Shown: in pieces, positions 1 through 7,138 of the stretch | How the letters are laid out: each line of letters opens with the position of its first letter | Numbering within the stretch: the first letter of the stretch is position 1 | Assembly: GCA_050735975.1 (NCBI GenBank) | Contig: JBOHVS010000261.1 | Span: 1 to 24,509 of the forward strand | DNA length: 24,509 bases | From: DATMBL01 sp050735975 | Lineage (GTDB): Bacteria > Desulfobacterota > Binatia > UBA9968 | Reading direction: 5' to 3' | Notes under the pieces: model-generated | Told to the model about the DNA's origin: nothing | The model's input: only the letters and a program-made list of their open reading frames with translations | Databases searched by the model: none | Program-made: the position numbers and the translations under genes

Positions 1-99
1 GAGATTGAACAGCGGCGCGCTGTATAAGGAGGTCGTATGAAAGTTCGAAGTTCGATGTGCCACGTTCGAAGTTCGAGGTTAAAACTGCTCCGCGCTTGA
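1..99 (+). other. Gene-start-like signal running into repeat DNA
   Basis: A very strong Shine-Dalgarno (AAGGAGG, 26-32) sits four bases before an ATG at 37, but the reading frame closes after 20 codons (stop 97-99) and is made of the repeated motif GTTCGAAGTTCGA seen at 41-53 and 64-76. Before it, frame 1 stops at 25-27 and frame 2 at 38-40, and either could be the last codons of a gene that begins outside the window. The likeliest reading is a real translation start whose gene was replaced or interrupted by repeat DNA. It could also be a short leader peptide or chance. Confidence 0.3.
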
Positions 100-108
100 A
101 CCTCGGCC

Positions 109-361
109 TTGACACCGTACCCTCTCAATGCGCCGGCTTTTGTATCGTCCCGGCTTTCCTCTGCCAAAGGGGCGAGCCGTGGAGGCCGGTCACAGGGACG
201 TGGAGGTTGCTCTCAGGCCCCGACCGATGAAATAACCACCTTTGGAGAGGATCTGGCGGCGGCCTACAAGGTAGAGGCTTATTGACCATGGTCCGAAAGG
301 GCTCGCCCCCGAAGGCCGTAACACAGACTCACTCCTTCTCCATCATCCGTGAATAATGCGG
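109..361 (-). repeat. Left inverted copy of a 125-bp repeat, split by an insertion
   Basis: Read on the minus strand, 361-293 and then 178-109 match 5315-5439 on the plus strand in the same order. The first block (about 69 bp) differs at about five positions plus one single-base gap. The second block is about 85% identical and contains GAGAGGGTACGGTGTCAA unchanged. The extra 114 bp at 179-292 is absent from the right copy and is flanked on both sides by a version of the CCnAAAGGGGCnnGCC core. No reading frame of note crosses it. The match was made by eye. Confidence 0.8.
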
Positions 362-412
362 CTGCCTCGCCTGGACAAATAGAATCAGCTCGTGTACCAA
401 AGGGGCCAACTC

Positions 413-3094
413 ATGCTGCCCCTAAGAGGCCAACGGGAGGGTCTGACAACCACAAAGGCCCCTCGTAGTAAAAAAACAGTATTTTCCTCAGTGTTCCGTA
501 ACGCGCCGAGCGCTCTCGCGGCGGCAACGCTAGCGCTCGTTGGCGCCTGCAGTTTTGCCCCCGGCGGCAACACGACTCAATCGCCCGCCTCCGCAACAGT
601 GATCTCAGGCGGCTTCACGAATTTCGAGACCGAACCTGTCCGCCCATTAGCGCTATCGGCGGATGGGCGTTATCTCTACGCGCTGAACACGGCGGACGAC
701 CGCCTGGAGATTTTCGATGCGCAAGGCGAAACCTTGCACCCTTTAGGCGAAACCACGGTTGGCCTGCGGCCGGTGGCCCTCGCATTGCACGAAAACGAGG
801 CGTGGGTAGTCAACCACCTTTCCGACTCGATAAGCGTGGTGGATATCAGCAACCCCAGGCGGCCGCGGGTTACCCACACTTTACAGGTAGGGGATGAACC
901 CAGGGGAATCGTGGTGGCGGGTCCCGGGCGTGATCGTGTTTTTGTGGCTACGGCACAGCGGGGAGAGAGCGTCACTCCCGGGATCGGCCGGGCCCAGGTG
1001 TGGATATTCGAAGCCGCACGGCCCAAAGCGCCGCCGAAAATTCTGACGTTGTTTGGCACCAAACCGCGGGCGCTGGCTGTTTCAGCCGACAGCCGTTATG
1101 TATACGCGGCGGTATTCCTTTCGGGCAACGGTACCGCCACCGTCTCCGGCGAGGATGCGGTGCGCCTCGGTCGAGCGCCGCAGTTATACCTTGATAAGGT
1201 TCCATACTCCGCCATTCCCAAACAAGGCGCGATTGTGCGGCTTAACGAGCATGGTTGGCGCGATTACCGGAAGCGGGACTGGACCGCCGCCGTCCCTTTC
1301 GAATTGCCCGACTATGACGTGTTCGTGATCGACACGACTGCAGAGATTCCAAAAGTGGTGGAAAATATCAGTAACATTGGGACCGTGCTGTTCAATATGG
1401 CTGTACAGCCGGGTAGCGGGGAGATCTGGGTTTCTAATACGGAAGCGTTCAACTTCGTACCTTATGAGCCCCGCCTGCAGGCGAAGTTCGCCGAGAATCG
1501 AGTCACGCGGATTTACCCTCGTGCCGGCGGCGGCTACGGGACCCATGCGGTAAATCTAAACATGCATATCGATCACTCTGCTCCTGCCGGCTCGGTTTCA
1601 AAACGAGAACTCAGCCTCGCCCAACCACTGGACCTGGTGTTTCAATCCGACGGGAGCGAAGCCTATGTCGCCGCCTTTGCCTCGCGCAGGATTGGCGTGC
1701 TCGATCGCTCCGGCCGCGTAGTGGACCGGATCGCCGTGGGTTTCGGACCTGGAGGTTTGGCGCTGGATTCTCCACGCCGGCGGCTTTACGTCCTAAATCA
1801 TCTGGATGCGACCATATCAGTGGTTAATCTCAAGACGCGACGGGCGATCGCCGCCGTGCCGCTACGCCATAACCCCACACCGGCAGTCGTGAAACAGGGG
1901 CGCCCTTTCTTTTACGATGCCACGCTTACTTCACGCCACGGCGATCTTTCATGCGCCACCTGCCATGTGTTTGCCGATCTGGATGGCCTGGCTTGGGACC
2001 TGGGAAACCCAGCAGGTCAGACAATCGATTATCCCGTTCGCCTTCGAAACACCGATCCTTTCGCGGAGCCACGGCAGGCCTTGCACCCCCTCAAAGGCCC
2101 TATGGTCACCCAGAGTTTGCGCGGGTTGGCGGGCACCGGACCTTTTCATTGGCGCGGCGATCGCTTTGGACCTCCCTACAGTCCGGGAGATGACGTGCCG
2201 AGCTTTAAGGACTTTAACCCCGCTTTTGTAGAACTACTTGGACGGGCGGAAGAGATTCCGAATGCGGCAATGGATTCCTTCGCGCGCTTCGCGCTGACCA
2301 TCCGCTATCCGCCCAATCCCAATCAACGTTTGGACAGACGCATGGATCCGGAGCAACAGGCCGGGTTCGAATTCTTCACCGGCCCATTTCCCTCGGGCGC
2401 GGGGCTGCAGAACTGTGCGAGCTGCCACACCCTTCCGTTGGGCACCAACCGGCTGATCAATTTCGAGAATATTCAAGTCGGCCGGGACATGAAAACCGCG
2501 CACCTGCGTAATCTGTATCAGAAGGTCGGACGTTTTAATGTACCCGGCCCCCAAGTATCCGGTTTTGGCTTATTACACGACGGCGCGTTCGATACCGTCG
2601 TAAATTTTTTACGCTTGGACACGTTTTTTTTCCCCGGAAAAACCGAAGAAGAAAAAGATCAAACCCGCCGCCTGGTCGAAAGCTATATCATGGCGTTCGA
2701 TACCGGCATGGCCCCAGCCGTGGGACGGCAACTCACCCTTTTCGACGAACTCCAAGAAGAGGAGCGGCGGCTGATCGATCTGCTCATGACCCGGGCCGCA
2801 GCCGGAGACTGTGATCTGACCGCAAAGGGCTGGGAAGAAAGAGCGCTGAGGGGCTGGTTGTACCGCAACGACCGCTTCCATGCTGACCGAACTGGCGAAG
2901 CGCCACTGCGGCTGGAAGCGTTGCTGAGCCGCCACAAAGGCAACGGCGAACCGATTACTCTTACTTGCGTGCCGCCCGGCGATGGTTTGCGCAGCGCGCT
3001 TGACCGTGACCTGGACGGCCACTTGGACGGCGATGAATTACTTGCCGGCAGTAATCCCGCCGGCGCGCAAAGCGTCCCGGCGCCACGTCCATGA
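413..3094 (+). CDS. Beta-propeller / di-haem cytochrome c peroxidase (MauG-like) lipoprotein
   Basis: 893 residues from the ATG at 413, which has AAGGGG seven bases upstream; a GTG at 392 in the same frame has no ribosome site. The N-terminus carries a hydrophobic stretch ending V-G-A-C46, a lipoprotein signal, so the protein should be anchored in a membrane facing the periplasm. Residues about 60-500 are YVTN/NHL-type beta-propeller repeats (motifs such as V-V-D-I and Y-V-L-N). Two haem-binding CxxCH motifs follow: C514-A-T-C-H518 and C668-A-S-C-H672, with the FHWRGDR and LHDGAF segments typical of the CcpA/MauG family. The C-terminus (from about D864) is a Asp-rich D-x-D-x-D-G-x-x-D-G-D-E loop like thrombospondin type-3 calcium sites. 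Known members reduce peroxide or oxidise protein side chains; the substrate here is unknown. The ATGA overlap with the next gene implies co-translation. Confidence 0.9.
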   Translation: MLPLRGQREGLTTTKAPRSKKTVFSSVFRNAPSALAAATLALVGACSFAPGGNTTQSPASATVISGGFTNFETEPVRPLALSADGRYLYALNTADDRLEIFDAQGETLHPLGETTVGLRPVALALHENEAWVVNHLSDSISVVDISNPRRPRVTHTLQVGDEPRGIVVAGPGRDRVFVATAQRGESVTPGIGRAQVWIFEAARPKAPPKILTLFGTKPRALAVSADSRYVYAAVFLSGNGTATVSGEDAVRLGRAPQLYLDKVPYSAIPKQGAIVRLNEHGWRDYRKRDWTAAVPFELPDYDVFVIDTTAEIPKVVENISNIGTVLFNMAVQPGSGEIWVSNTEAFNFVPYEPRLQAKFAENRVTRIYPRAGGGYGTHAVNLNMHIDHSAPAGSVSKRELSLAQPLDLVFQSDGSEAYVAAFASRRIGVLDRSGRVVDRIAVGFGPGGLALDSPRRRLYVLNHLDATISVVNLKTRRAIAAVPLRHNPTPAVVKQGRPFFYDATLTSRHGDLSCATCHVFADLDGLAWDLGNPAGQTIDYPVRLRNTDPFAEPRQALHPLKGPMVTQSLRGLAGTGPFHWRGDRFGPPYSPGDDVPSFKDFNPAFVELLGRAEEIPNAAMDSFARFALTIRYPPNPNQRLDRRMDPEQQAGFEFFTGPFPSGAGLQNCASCHTLPLGTNRLINFENIQVGRDMKTAHLRNLYQKVGRFNVPGPQVSGFGLLHDGAFDTVVNFLRLDTFFFPGKTEEEKDQTRRLVESYIMAFDTGMAPAVGRQLTLFDELQEEERRLIDLLMTRAAAGDCDLTAKGWEERALRGWLYRNDRFHADRTGEAPLRLEALLSRHKGNGEPITLTCVPPGDGLRSALDRDLDGHLDGDELLAGSNPAGAQSVPAPRP

Positions 3095-4278
3095 ACGTGA
3101 CGATCGTCTCGCCCCAGTTGATTGCACTATTATCGGCCTTACTGTCGTTGGCAGGATGCGCTATCCTGCCGGGCGGTCTGCCGGTACGGAGCAGCCTGGC
3201 AGGAGAAATCATCGAAACCCGCGTAGATTCCGAAGTCGCCCGTTACTACCTAGCGAGCTACCTCGCCGGCAAACGTCGCGATGCCGCTCTCGATGAGCGT
3301 ATCGATCGGGTTTACCAGAGCGCGCCTGACGGATTGCCCGATCGCCATGAACTCAAACGTTTAAGCGACGAGTTTTCCATTGATTTTGCCGCCCTGCACC
3401 TGAGCGACCGTATCGCTCGTTTGCCCGCCAACCGTCGCTTTCGGGAGCTGTTCGCCCAAGCACGGAGCTACATCCGCAAGGCTTTTCCCGAAGGGCGCGT
3501 GAGCTTACCGGCCGCGGCTGCCGGTTATGAAGTGCTGTTTGTGCCGGGTTATCTTTATAAGCGGCATCCGTTCACCGGCGCGGACTTCGCTGCTCCACGC
3601 GAGGCCTTACAGCGGGTGGGGCTTGCCCGGGATTTTGTCGAAACCGATGAAGACGGGGCGATTGAGGCGAATGCCGACCTGGTGGTCGCCGCGCTTCGGG
3701 CTCGCGCGCGTACCGGCCGCCGCTTGATCGTCGTCAGCGCCAGCAAGTCGGGGCCGGAAGTCGCGCTGGCGCTGACGGCACTGGGGTCCGCTGAAGCCCG
3801 TCACGTTGCAGCATGGATCAACATCGTCGGCACGCTTCAAGGTACGCCGCTGGCGGACAATGGCCTCTGGTACCAGTTAGAAGACTTAATCGGCCGGGTG
3901 GACGTTGCCGGCGTCGAAAGCTTAACTACGAAACGCAGTCGCGAGCGATTCGGCACCTTTCGCATTCCCGAACATGTACTGGTGGTTAACTACATGGGGA
4001 TTCCCCTCACCGGCAACATCTCTTCTTTGGCCCGTACAGGCTTCCTGGAGCTGAGAAATCACGGACCTAATGACGGGCTTTCACTCTTGCCCGATCTGAT
4101 TTTCCCAGGCGGCCTGACCTTGGCTGAGCTAGGCCGTGATCATTTTTTGCTTGACGAGCAGATCGACGTTACAACCGTCGCCCTGGCGGTTACCGTGATT
4201 CGTTGGCTGGGAAACCACGAGAACAAAACATCCCAAGTCCCTCGGGGCCAGCATCCTTCCAATCGATCAGTTCATTAA
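3091..4278 (+). CDS. Lipoprotein with alpha/beta-hydrolase-like core
   Basis: 395 residues. The start ATG overlaps the stop of the cytochrome gene (ATGA), which argues for translational coupling. The N-terminus ends in L-A-G-C23, a good lipobox, so this is also an envelope lipoprotein. A Lys/Arg/Asp-rich helical region (about 40-140) precedes an alpha/beta-hydrolase-like core: beta strand L-F-V-P-G, then I-V-V-S-A-S218-K-S-G at the nucleophile-elbow position, D328 in N-D-G-L, and H351 in G-R-D-H-F. These could form a Ser-Asp-His triad, although the elbow reads S-x-S-x-S instead of G-x-S-x-G. Substrate unknown. Its last 12 bases overlap the 3' end of the convergent SDR gene. The family assignment is from motif spacing only. 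Confidence 0.8.
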   Translation: MNVTIVSPQLIALLSALLSLAGCAILPGGLPVRSSLAGEIIETRVDSEVARYYLASYLAGKRRDAALDERIDRVYQSAPDGLPDRHELKRLSDEFSIDFAALHLSDRIARLPANRRFRELFAQARSYIRKAFPEGRVSLPAAAAGYEVLFVPGYLYKRHPFTGADFAAPREALQRVGLARDFVETDEDGAIEANADLVVAALRARARTGRRLIVVSASKSGPEVALALTALGSAEARHVAAWINIVGTLQGTPLADNGLWYQLEDLIGRVDVAGVESLTTKRSRERFGTFRIPEHVLVVNYMGIPLTGNISSLARTGFLELRNHGPNDGLSLLPDLIFPGGLTLAELGRDHFLLDEQIDVTTVALAVTVIRWLGNHENKTSQVPRGQHPSNRSVH

Positions 4279-5052
4279 CCGGCCGCCGGAGACGTTGAGC
4301 GCTTCGCCGGTCGTATGAGAGGAGTCGCTCGAGGCCAGGAAAAGAGCGGCCTTGGCGACTTCGTCATGCCTGGCGTATTTTCGCAAGGGCGTGAGCTCCA
4401 GGACGTTCTTCTCCAAATCGGAAAATTCCATTCCTAAGCCTTTGGCTCGTTCCGCGTACATGGCTCGGAGATCCGGTTCGTCCATGCCACCCGGACAAAT
4501 AACGTTAGCTCGTATGCCATAAGGGCCCGCTTCTCTGGCGATCGTCTGAGTCAGTCCTAACAGTCCCCACTTGGCCGCGCAGAGCGAGCCGCGCAGAGCC
4601 ATTCCTTCTTTTCCAGCCGTACCAGAGATGCTGACGATGCTGCCGCTTCCCTCCCTCATCATCACTTTCAATACAGCCTTGCAGCACAGAAACACCGCCT
4701 TGAGATTTACGCTGAGAACCGAGTCCCATTCCTGCTCCGTTATCTCATGCACCGGAACCAGCGGTCCTCTGAATCCGGCGCTGTTGACCAGAATATCGAT
4801 CTTGCCCCAACGGCGGACGGTCTCATCGATCATCGCGTTTACCTGGCGATCGTCGGTACAGTCGGCGACTGCGGCGATAGCTCTCCCGCCTTGCTGATTG
4901 ATAGCTTGAGCCACGCCTTCGAGCTGGGCTTTCATCTTTTCAAGGTCCACCAGAACGATGCTCGCGCCTTCTTGCGCAAACGTATGAGCGATAGTTTCGC
5001 CGATACCTCGCGCGCTCCCAACCACCATAGCTACCTGCTGATCCAATTTCAT
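4267..5052 (-). CDS. Short-chain dehydrogenase/reductase family protein lacking the catalytic Tyr
   Basis: 261 residues from the ATG at 5052, which has AGGAGG seven bases upstream; an in-frame ATG 60 bases earlier lacks such a site. It has the classical SDR layout: nucleotide-binding V-G12-S-A-R-G-I-G18, D65 in the A-D-C-T segment, N90-S-A-G93, Ser143 in S-I-S-G, K161 and the I-C-P-G188 turn. The acidic residue after beta-2 (V-D36-L) suggests NAD(H). Where the Y-x-x-x-K motif belongs the sequence reads L157-C-A-A-K161, so the catalytic Tyr is replaced by Leu (CTC codon). It may be a non-catalytic or altered SDR, or a Tyr could be supplied from elsewhere. It converges on the hydrolase gene with a 12-base tail overlap. 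Confidence 0.9.
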   Translation of the reverse strand: MKLDQQVAMVVGSARGIGETIAHTFAQEGASIVLVDLEKMKAQLEGVAQAINQQGGRAIAAVADCTDDRQVNAMIDETVRRWGKIDILVNSAGFRGPLVPVHEITEQEWDSVLSVNLKAVFLCCKAVLKVMMREGSGSIVSISGTAGKEGMALRGSLCAAKWGLLGLTQTIAREAGPYGIRANVICPGGMDEPDLRAMYAERAKGLGMEFSDLEKNVLELTPLRKYARHDEVAKAALFLASSDSSHTTGEALNVSGGRLMN

Positions 5053-5099
5053 TGTTAAGCCTCCTGTTCTCAGAAAAGCGGATGAAAGAAACTGACTCA

Positions 5100-5120
5100 C
5101 TCCCAGCTTCAAGCTGGGAG
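5100..5120. repeat. Perfect hairpin CTCCCAGC-TTCAA-GCTGGGAG
   Basis: An 8-bp GC-rich perfect stem with a 5-base loop sits 48 bases upstream of the SDR start. It could act in the SDR 5' leader on the minus strand or be part of the extragenic repeat cluster that follows. It has no T-tract on either side, so a factor-independent terminator is not supported. Confidence 0.6.
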
Positions 5121-5188
5121 GTTCGCCCCGGTCGGATAAAAGCCGACGATAACCTACCGCCCTCCCCCCACGATCAGTGAGTCATATA

Positions 5189-5240
5189 AGATTTCTCGGC
5201 TTCGCCTCGAAATGACACCGTGCTTCGCCTCAAGGCGAGG
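5189..5240. repeat. REP-like extragenic repeat (TTTCTCGGCTTCGCCTCGAAATGAC type)
   Basis: 5191-5216 reads as an imperfect palindrome pairing ATTTC with GAAAT around a CTTCG core, followed by TGCTTCGCCTCAA, whose reverse complement recurs at 20571-20583. This is the general look of short extragenic palindromes scattered through environmental Proteobacteria-like genomes; the family name is not known to me. The whole gap 5053-5730 is free of convincing genes and consists of such elements. Confidence 0.5.
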
Positions 5241-5314
5241 GGTTTTCACCATCCCCGATGGAGAAACTAAACACGAAGAACAGAAAGAACGCAAAGAGCG
5301 CAGAGGAAAATTTC

Positions 5315-5439
5315 CCGCATTATTTACGGACGATGGAGAAGGAGCGACTCTGTGTTACAGCCTTCGGGGGCGAGCCCCTTTCGGCAGGAGAAAGACGGAA
5401 CCATACGAAAGCCGGCGTGCTGAGAGGGTACGGTGTCAA
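5315..5439 (+). repeat. Right, uninterrupted copy of the 125-bp inverted repeat
   Basis: Matches the reverse complement of 361-293 followed by 178-109. Its centre contains the near-palindrome GGGGCGAGCCCC (5367-5378), the same place where the left copy is interrupted. Open frames across it on both strands are short, lack ribosome sites and look like chance. Together with the left copy it brackets the cytochrome, hydrolase and SDR genes. Confidence 0.8.
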
Positions 5440-5473
5440 AGAGCAGGGACAGGATCAAGGCTGAGGCCAAGGG

Positions 5474-5520
5474 AGTTCGAGGTTCGAAGACCCTCGACCT
5501 AAACCTCAACCTGAACCTGA
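5474..5520. repeat. Low-complexity GTTCGAGGTTCGAAG / AACCTCAACCTGAACCTGA tract
   Basis: Short imperfect direct and inverted repetitions of the units GTTCGAGG and AACCT(C/G)AACCT. Related units (GTTCGAAGTTCGA) lie just outside the left 125-bp repeat at 41-80, so this tract probably belongs to the same repeated region. No coding signal is seen. Confidence 0.5.
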
Positions 5521-5649
5521 TGAGACAGGGTACGCCTACCTACCGGGTAGTAACGGTGAAGAGATCTCAGGCGGCTCGGTGCGATTGGGGCGAGAAAGAT
5601 AGAGGTGTATTGCGCCGGCTTGAGGAGCGGGCCGGCTTCGGCGGTGGAG

Positions 5650-5684
5650 TACGGGAAGGTGGACCTGTCGTCTACTTTCCCGTA
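5650..5684. other. Long stem-loop downstream of the peptidoglycan-binding gene
   Basis: 5650-5664 pairs with 5670-5684 in a 15-bp stem (two of the pairs are G-U on the plus strand, A-C on the minus strand) closed by CTGTC. It lies 47 bases past the stop of the minus-strand gene ending at 5731; a second small hairpin (CCGGCT-ATGG-AGCCGG, 5727-5742) overlaps that stop codon. No T-run follows, so an mRNA 3'-end stabiliser or a mobile repeat fits better than an intrinsic terminator. Confidence 0.5.
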
Positions 5685-5730
5685 GCTCTTGTTACAAGCG
5701 CTCTATCGAGGTCGCGGCATCGTGCCCCGG

Positions 5731-6264
5731 CTATGGAGCCGGAGTTTGTCGTTCCTCCAATGTCACTCCCAGTTGTTGGGCGGTTTTTTGGTCCAAAACT
5801 CCGGTAATCGGCAGGTTGTTGGCTTTTTGAAAATCACGCAAGGCTTGCCGAGTCTGGGCATCCATTGTGCCGCTGGTTGAACCGGGATTCAGTCCTCTTG
5901 CCTTGAGGGCTTCTTGCGCCTTTTTGACGTTATCGGACGAGGCACCAGCCATCCCATGAGGGCTCTTCGCGTCCGGTCGTTCCACTCGCTCGGGGATAGT
6001 TCCCGGCTGTCCTGGAACAGGTCCCGATTGTCCCGGAATCGGGTCGGTTTGGGGAAGCCCTGGCGCGGGCTGTCCGGGAATTGTTGGTTGTGTTTGCCGC
6101 GGTGCTGTAGGTCCCGGTTGTGGGACAGTCGGGCCGGTTTGACCAGGGCTAGCTGGGCCCGATAGGCCGCCTCCTGGAGCACTTTGAGCGAAGAGCGACT
6201 GAGCTCCTAAGCCCACAGTTCCGGATAAAATGACCGTCGTTATTATTTGCTTTTTTCGTTTCAT
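5731..6264 (-). CDS. Exported proline-rich protein with peptidoglycan-binding domain
   Basis: 177 residues. Start at 6264 is supported by AAGGGAGA about eight bases upstream. A Lys-rich n-region, hydrophobic core and L-F-A-Q-S cleavage region form a signal peptide (residues 1-27). Residues about 28-95 are a flexible linker of Pro/Gly/Gln/Thr repeats (units like P-G-Q-P-x-P-G). Residues about 111-167 form a PG_binding_1 domain (V-K-K-A-Q-x-x-L ... D-A-Q-T-R-Q-A-L-R-D-F-Q-K ... T-G-V-L-D). The family binds cell-wall peptidoglycan; no catalytic domain is attached, so it is probably a wall-tethered structural or adaptor protein. A divergence of codon content in the linker is explained by its repeats. 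Confidence 0.85.
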   Translation of the reverse strand: MKRKKQIITTVILSGTVGLGAQSLFAQSAPGGGLSGPASPGQTGPTVPQPGPTAPRQTQPTIPGQPAPGLPQTDPIPGQSGPVPGQPGTIPERVERPDAKSPHGMAGASSDNVKKAQEALKARGLNPGSTSGTMDAQTRQALRDFQKANNLPITGVLDQKTAQQLGVTLEERQTPAP

Positions 6265-6333
6265 GTACTAATTCTCCCTTCTGAATTTTTTAAATTTTCG
6301 GGCCTGAAGAACTTGGAACAGTCAGCTTGCACG

Positions 6334-6993
6334 CTAGCGTGAGAACGCTAACACTTGGAAGTTATCGCGGTTGATGAACTCTCCTTCCAAGCGAACGTAA
6401 TCACCCTGGCGCAGGCTCCGAAAAGAATCTACGTCCGAGGGCCGAGCGTTGTAAGGGAGCGCAACGGTGATAATGTCGCCGCTCCGCTGTCTCACGTCGA
6501 ACACACCGCGGTCGTAATCAAGTCTCTCTACAGTCCCTTCGACGACTTCGCGCCTCGGTGCGGGAGGAACACGCCGCGCGGTCGCTGAACCGGCACGGGC
6601 TTGAACCGGCGCCTGAACGCGAATCGTATCTACGTAATCTACGCTCCCTCGAGGCCGAGCTTCAAACACTATAACGTCACCCGCCTGCAACTCTCGCGCG
6701 CTATACTCTCGTCCATGGTAGAGCACGCGCGTTGTCGGAAGATCATACTCCAGCACGCGCACCCGGTTGTCATCCGTCCGAACCTGAATCTGATTTCTGC
6801 CGGGGTGGATCTCTAAAATCTCGCCTCGAACCTCACCGGGTCGCAAGGACGTATCGCTCACGAGCCGTCCTTGGCCCAACCGGGCTTCGTTCAACGTCGG
6901 CCTGGAGGCAGCGGGGACGCAGGCAGTTGCCGCCGTAAGCCCTATTGCTAAGATATAGATGCGCGCGTATCGATATCCGGAAAAGAGATTCAT
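6334..6993 (-). CDS. Putative lipoprotein with two small beta-barrel (OB-like) repeats
   Basis: 219 residues from the ATG at 6993, with GGGGAGG four to five bases upstream; an in-frame ATG 24 bases earlier lacks a site. The signal region ends T-A-C25, a weak lipobox, so a lipoprotein or a type I exported protein is possible. Two copies of a beta-rich module (about 45-115 and 138-218) both begin G-E/T-V-E/R-x-x-x-x-I/L and contain the G-D-V/Y-I/V-x-x-E segment, much like DUF5666-type or OB-fold domains. They are joined by an Ala/Arg/Pro linker. Function unknown. The leader contains tandem repeats and a palindrome described separately, so this gene may be tightly regulated. Confidence 0.75.
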   Translation of the reverse strand: MNLFSGYRYARIYILAIGLTAATACVPAASRPTLNEARLGQGRLVSDTSLRPGEVRGEILEIHPGRNQIQVRTDDNRVRVLEYDLPTTRVLYHGREYSARELQAGDVIVFEARPRGSVDYVDTIRVQAPVQARAGSATARRVPPAPRREVVEGTVERLDYDRGVFDVRQRSGDIITVALPYNARPSDVDSFRSLRQGDYVRLEGEFINRDNFQVLAFSR

Positions 6994-7020
6994 ACATCCT
7001 CCCCTTCTGGTATGCACAAT

Positions 7021-7078
7021 TGTCCGTTAACAAAGATATGTGTCCGTTAACAAAGATACGGGCTAACAAAGAGTGTGC
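7021..7078. repeat. Tandem 20-bp repeat in the leader of the lipoprotein gene
   Basis: TGTCCGTTAACAAAGATATG (7021-7040) is followed at once by TGTCCGTTAACAAAGATACG (7041-7060), and a third partial unit GGCTAACAAAGAG (7061-7073). Each full unit contains the palindrome GTTAAC. They lie 28-85 bases upstream of the minus-strand start at 6993, inside the expected mRNA leader, so they could be operator half-sites or an RNA-level element. Confidence 0.75.
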
Positions 7079-7109
7079 CAGATGAAAGTAGATGCCGAAC
7101 TCCGCAAAT

Positions 7110-7138
7110 ATTATAGAATCACTCGTCCAATCTGTATC
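7110..7138 (-). promoter_or_regulatory. Candidate sigma70-type promoter for the lipoprotein gene
   Basis: On the minus strand a perfect -10 TATAAT (7115-7110) lies 17 bases from GATACA (7138-7133), which matches three of six -35 positions. Transcription would start near 7103 and give a leader of about 110 bases containing the tandem repeats. The weak -35 lies inside the 24-bp palindrome, as expected for a regulated promoter. Confidence 0.45.

Noticed and set aside
41..80. GTTCGAA motifs as a tRNA T-arm
   Set aside because: No acceptor, D or anticodon arms can be drawn around them; they are tandem repeat units.
5212..5807. Plus-strand open frames of 96-124 codons in the repeat patch
   Set aside because: They cross the 125-bp repeat and low-complexity tracts, lack ribosome sites and show no domain; one runs antisense into the peptidoglycan-binding gene.
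7021..7073. CRISPR array
   Set aside because: The units are directly adjacent, with no spacers, and there are no cas genes.
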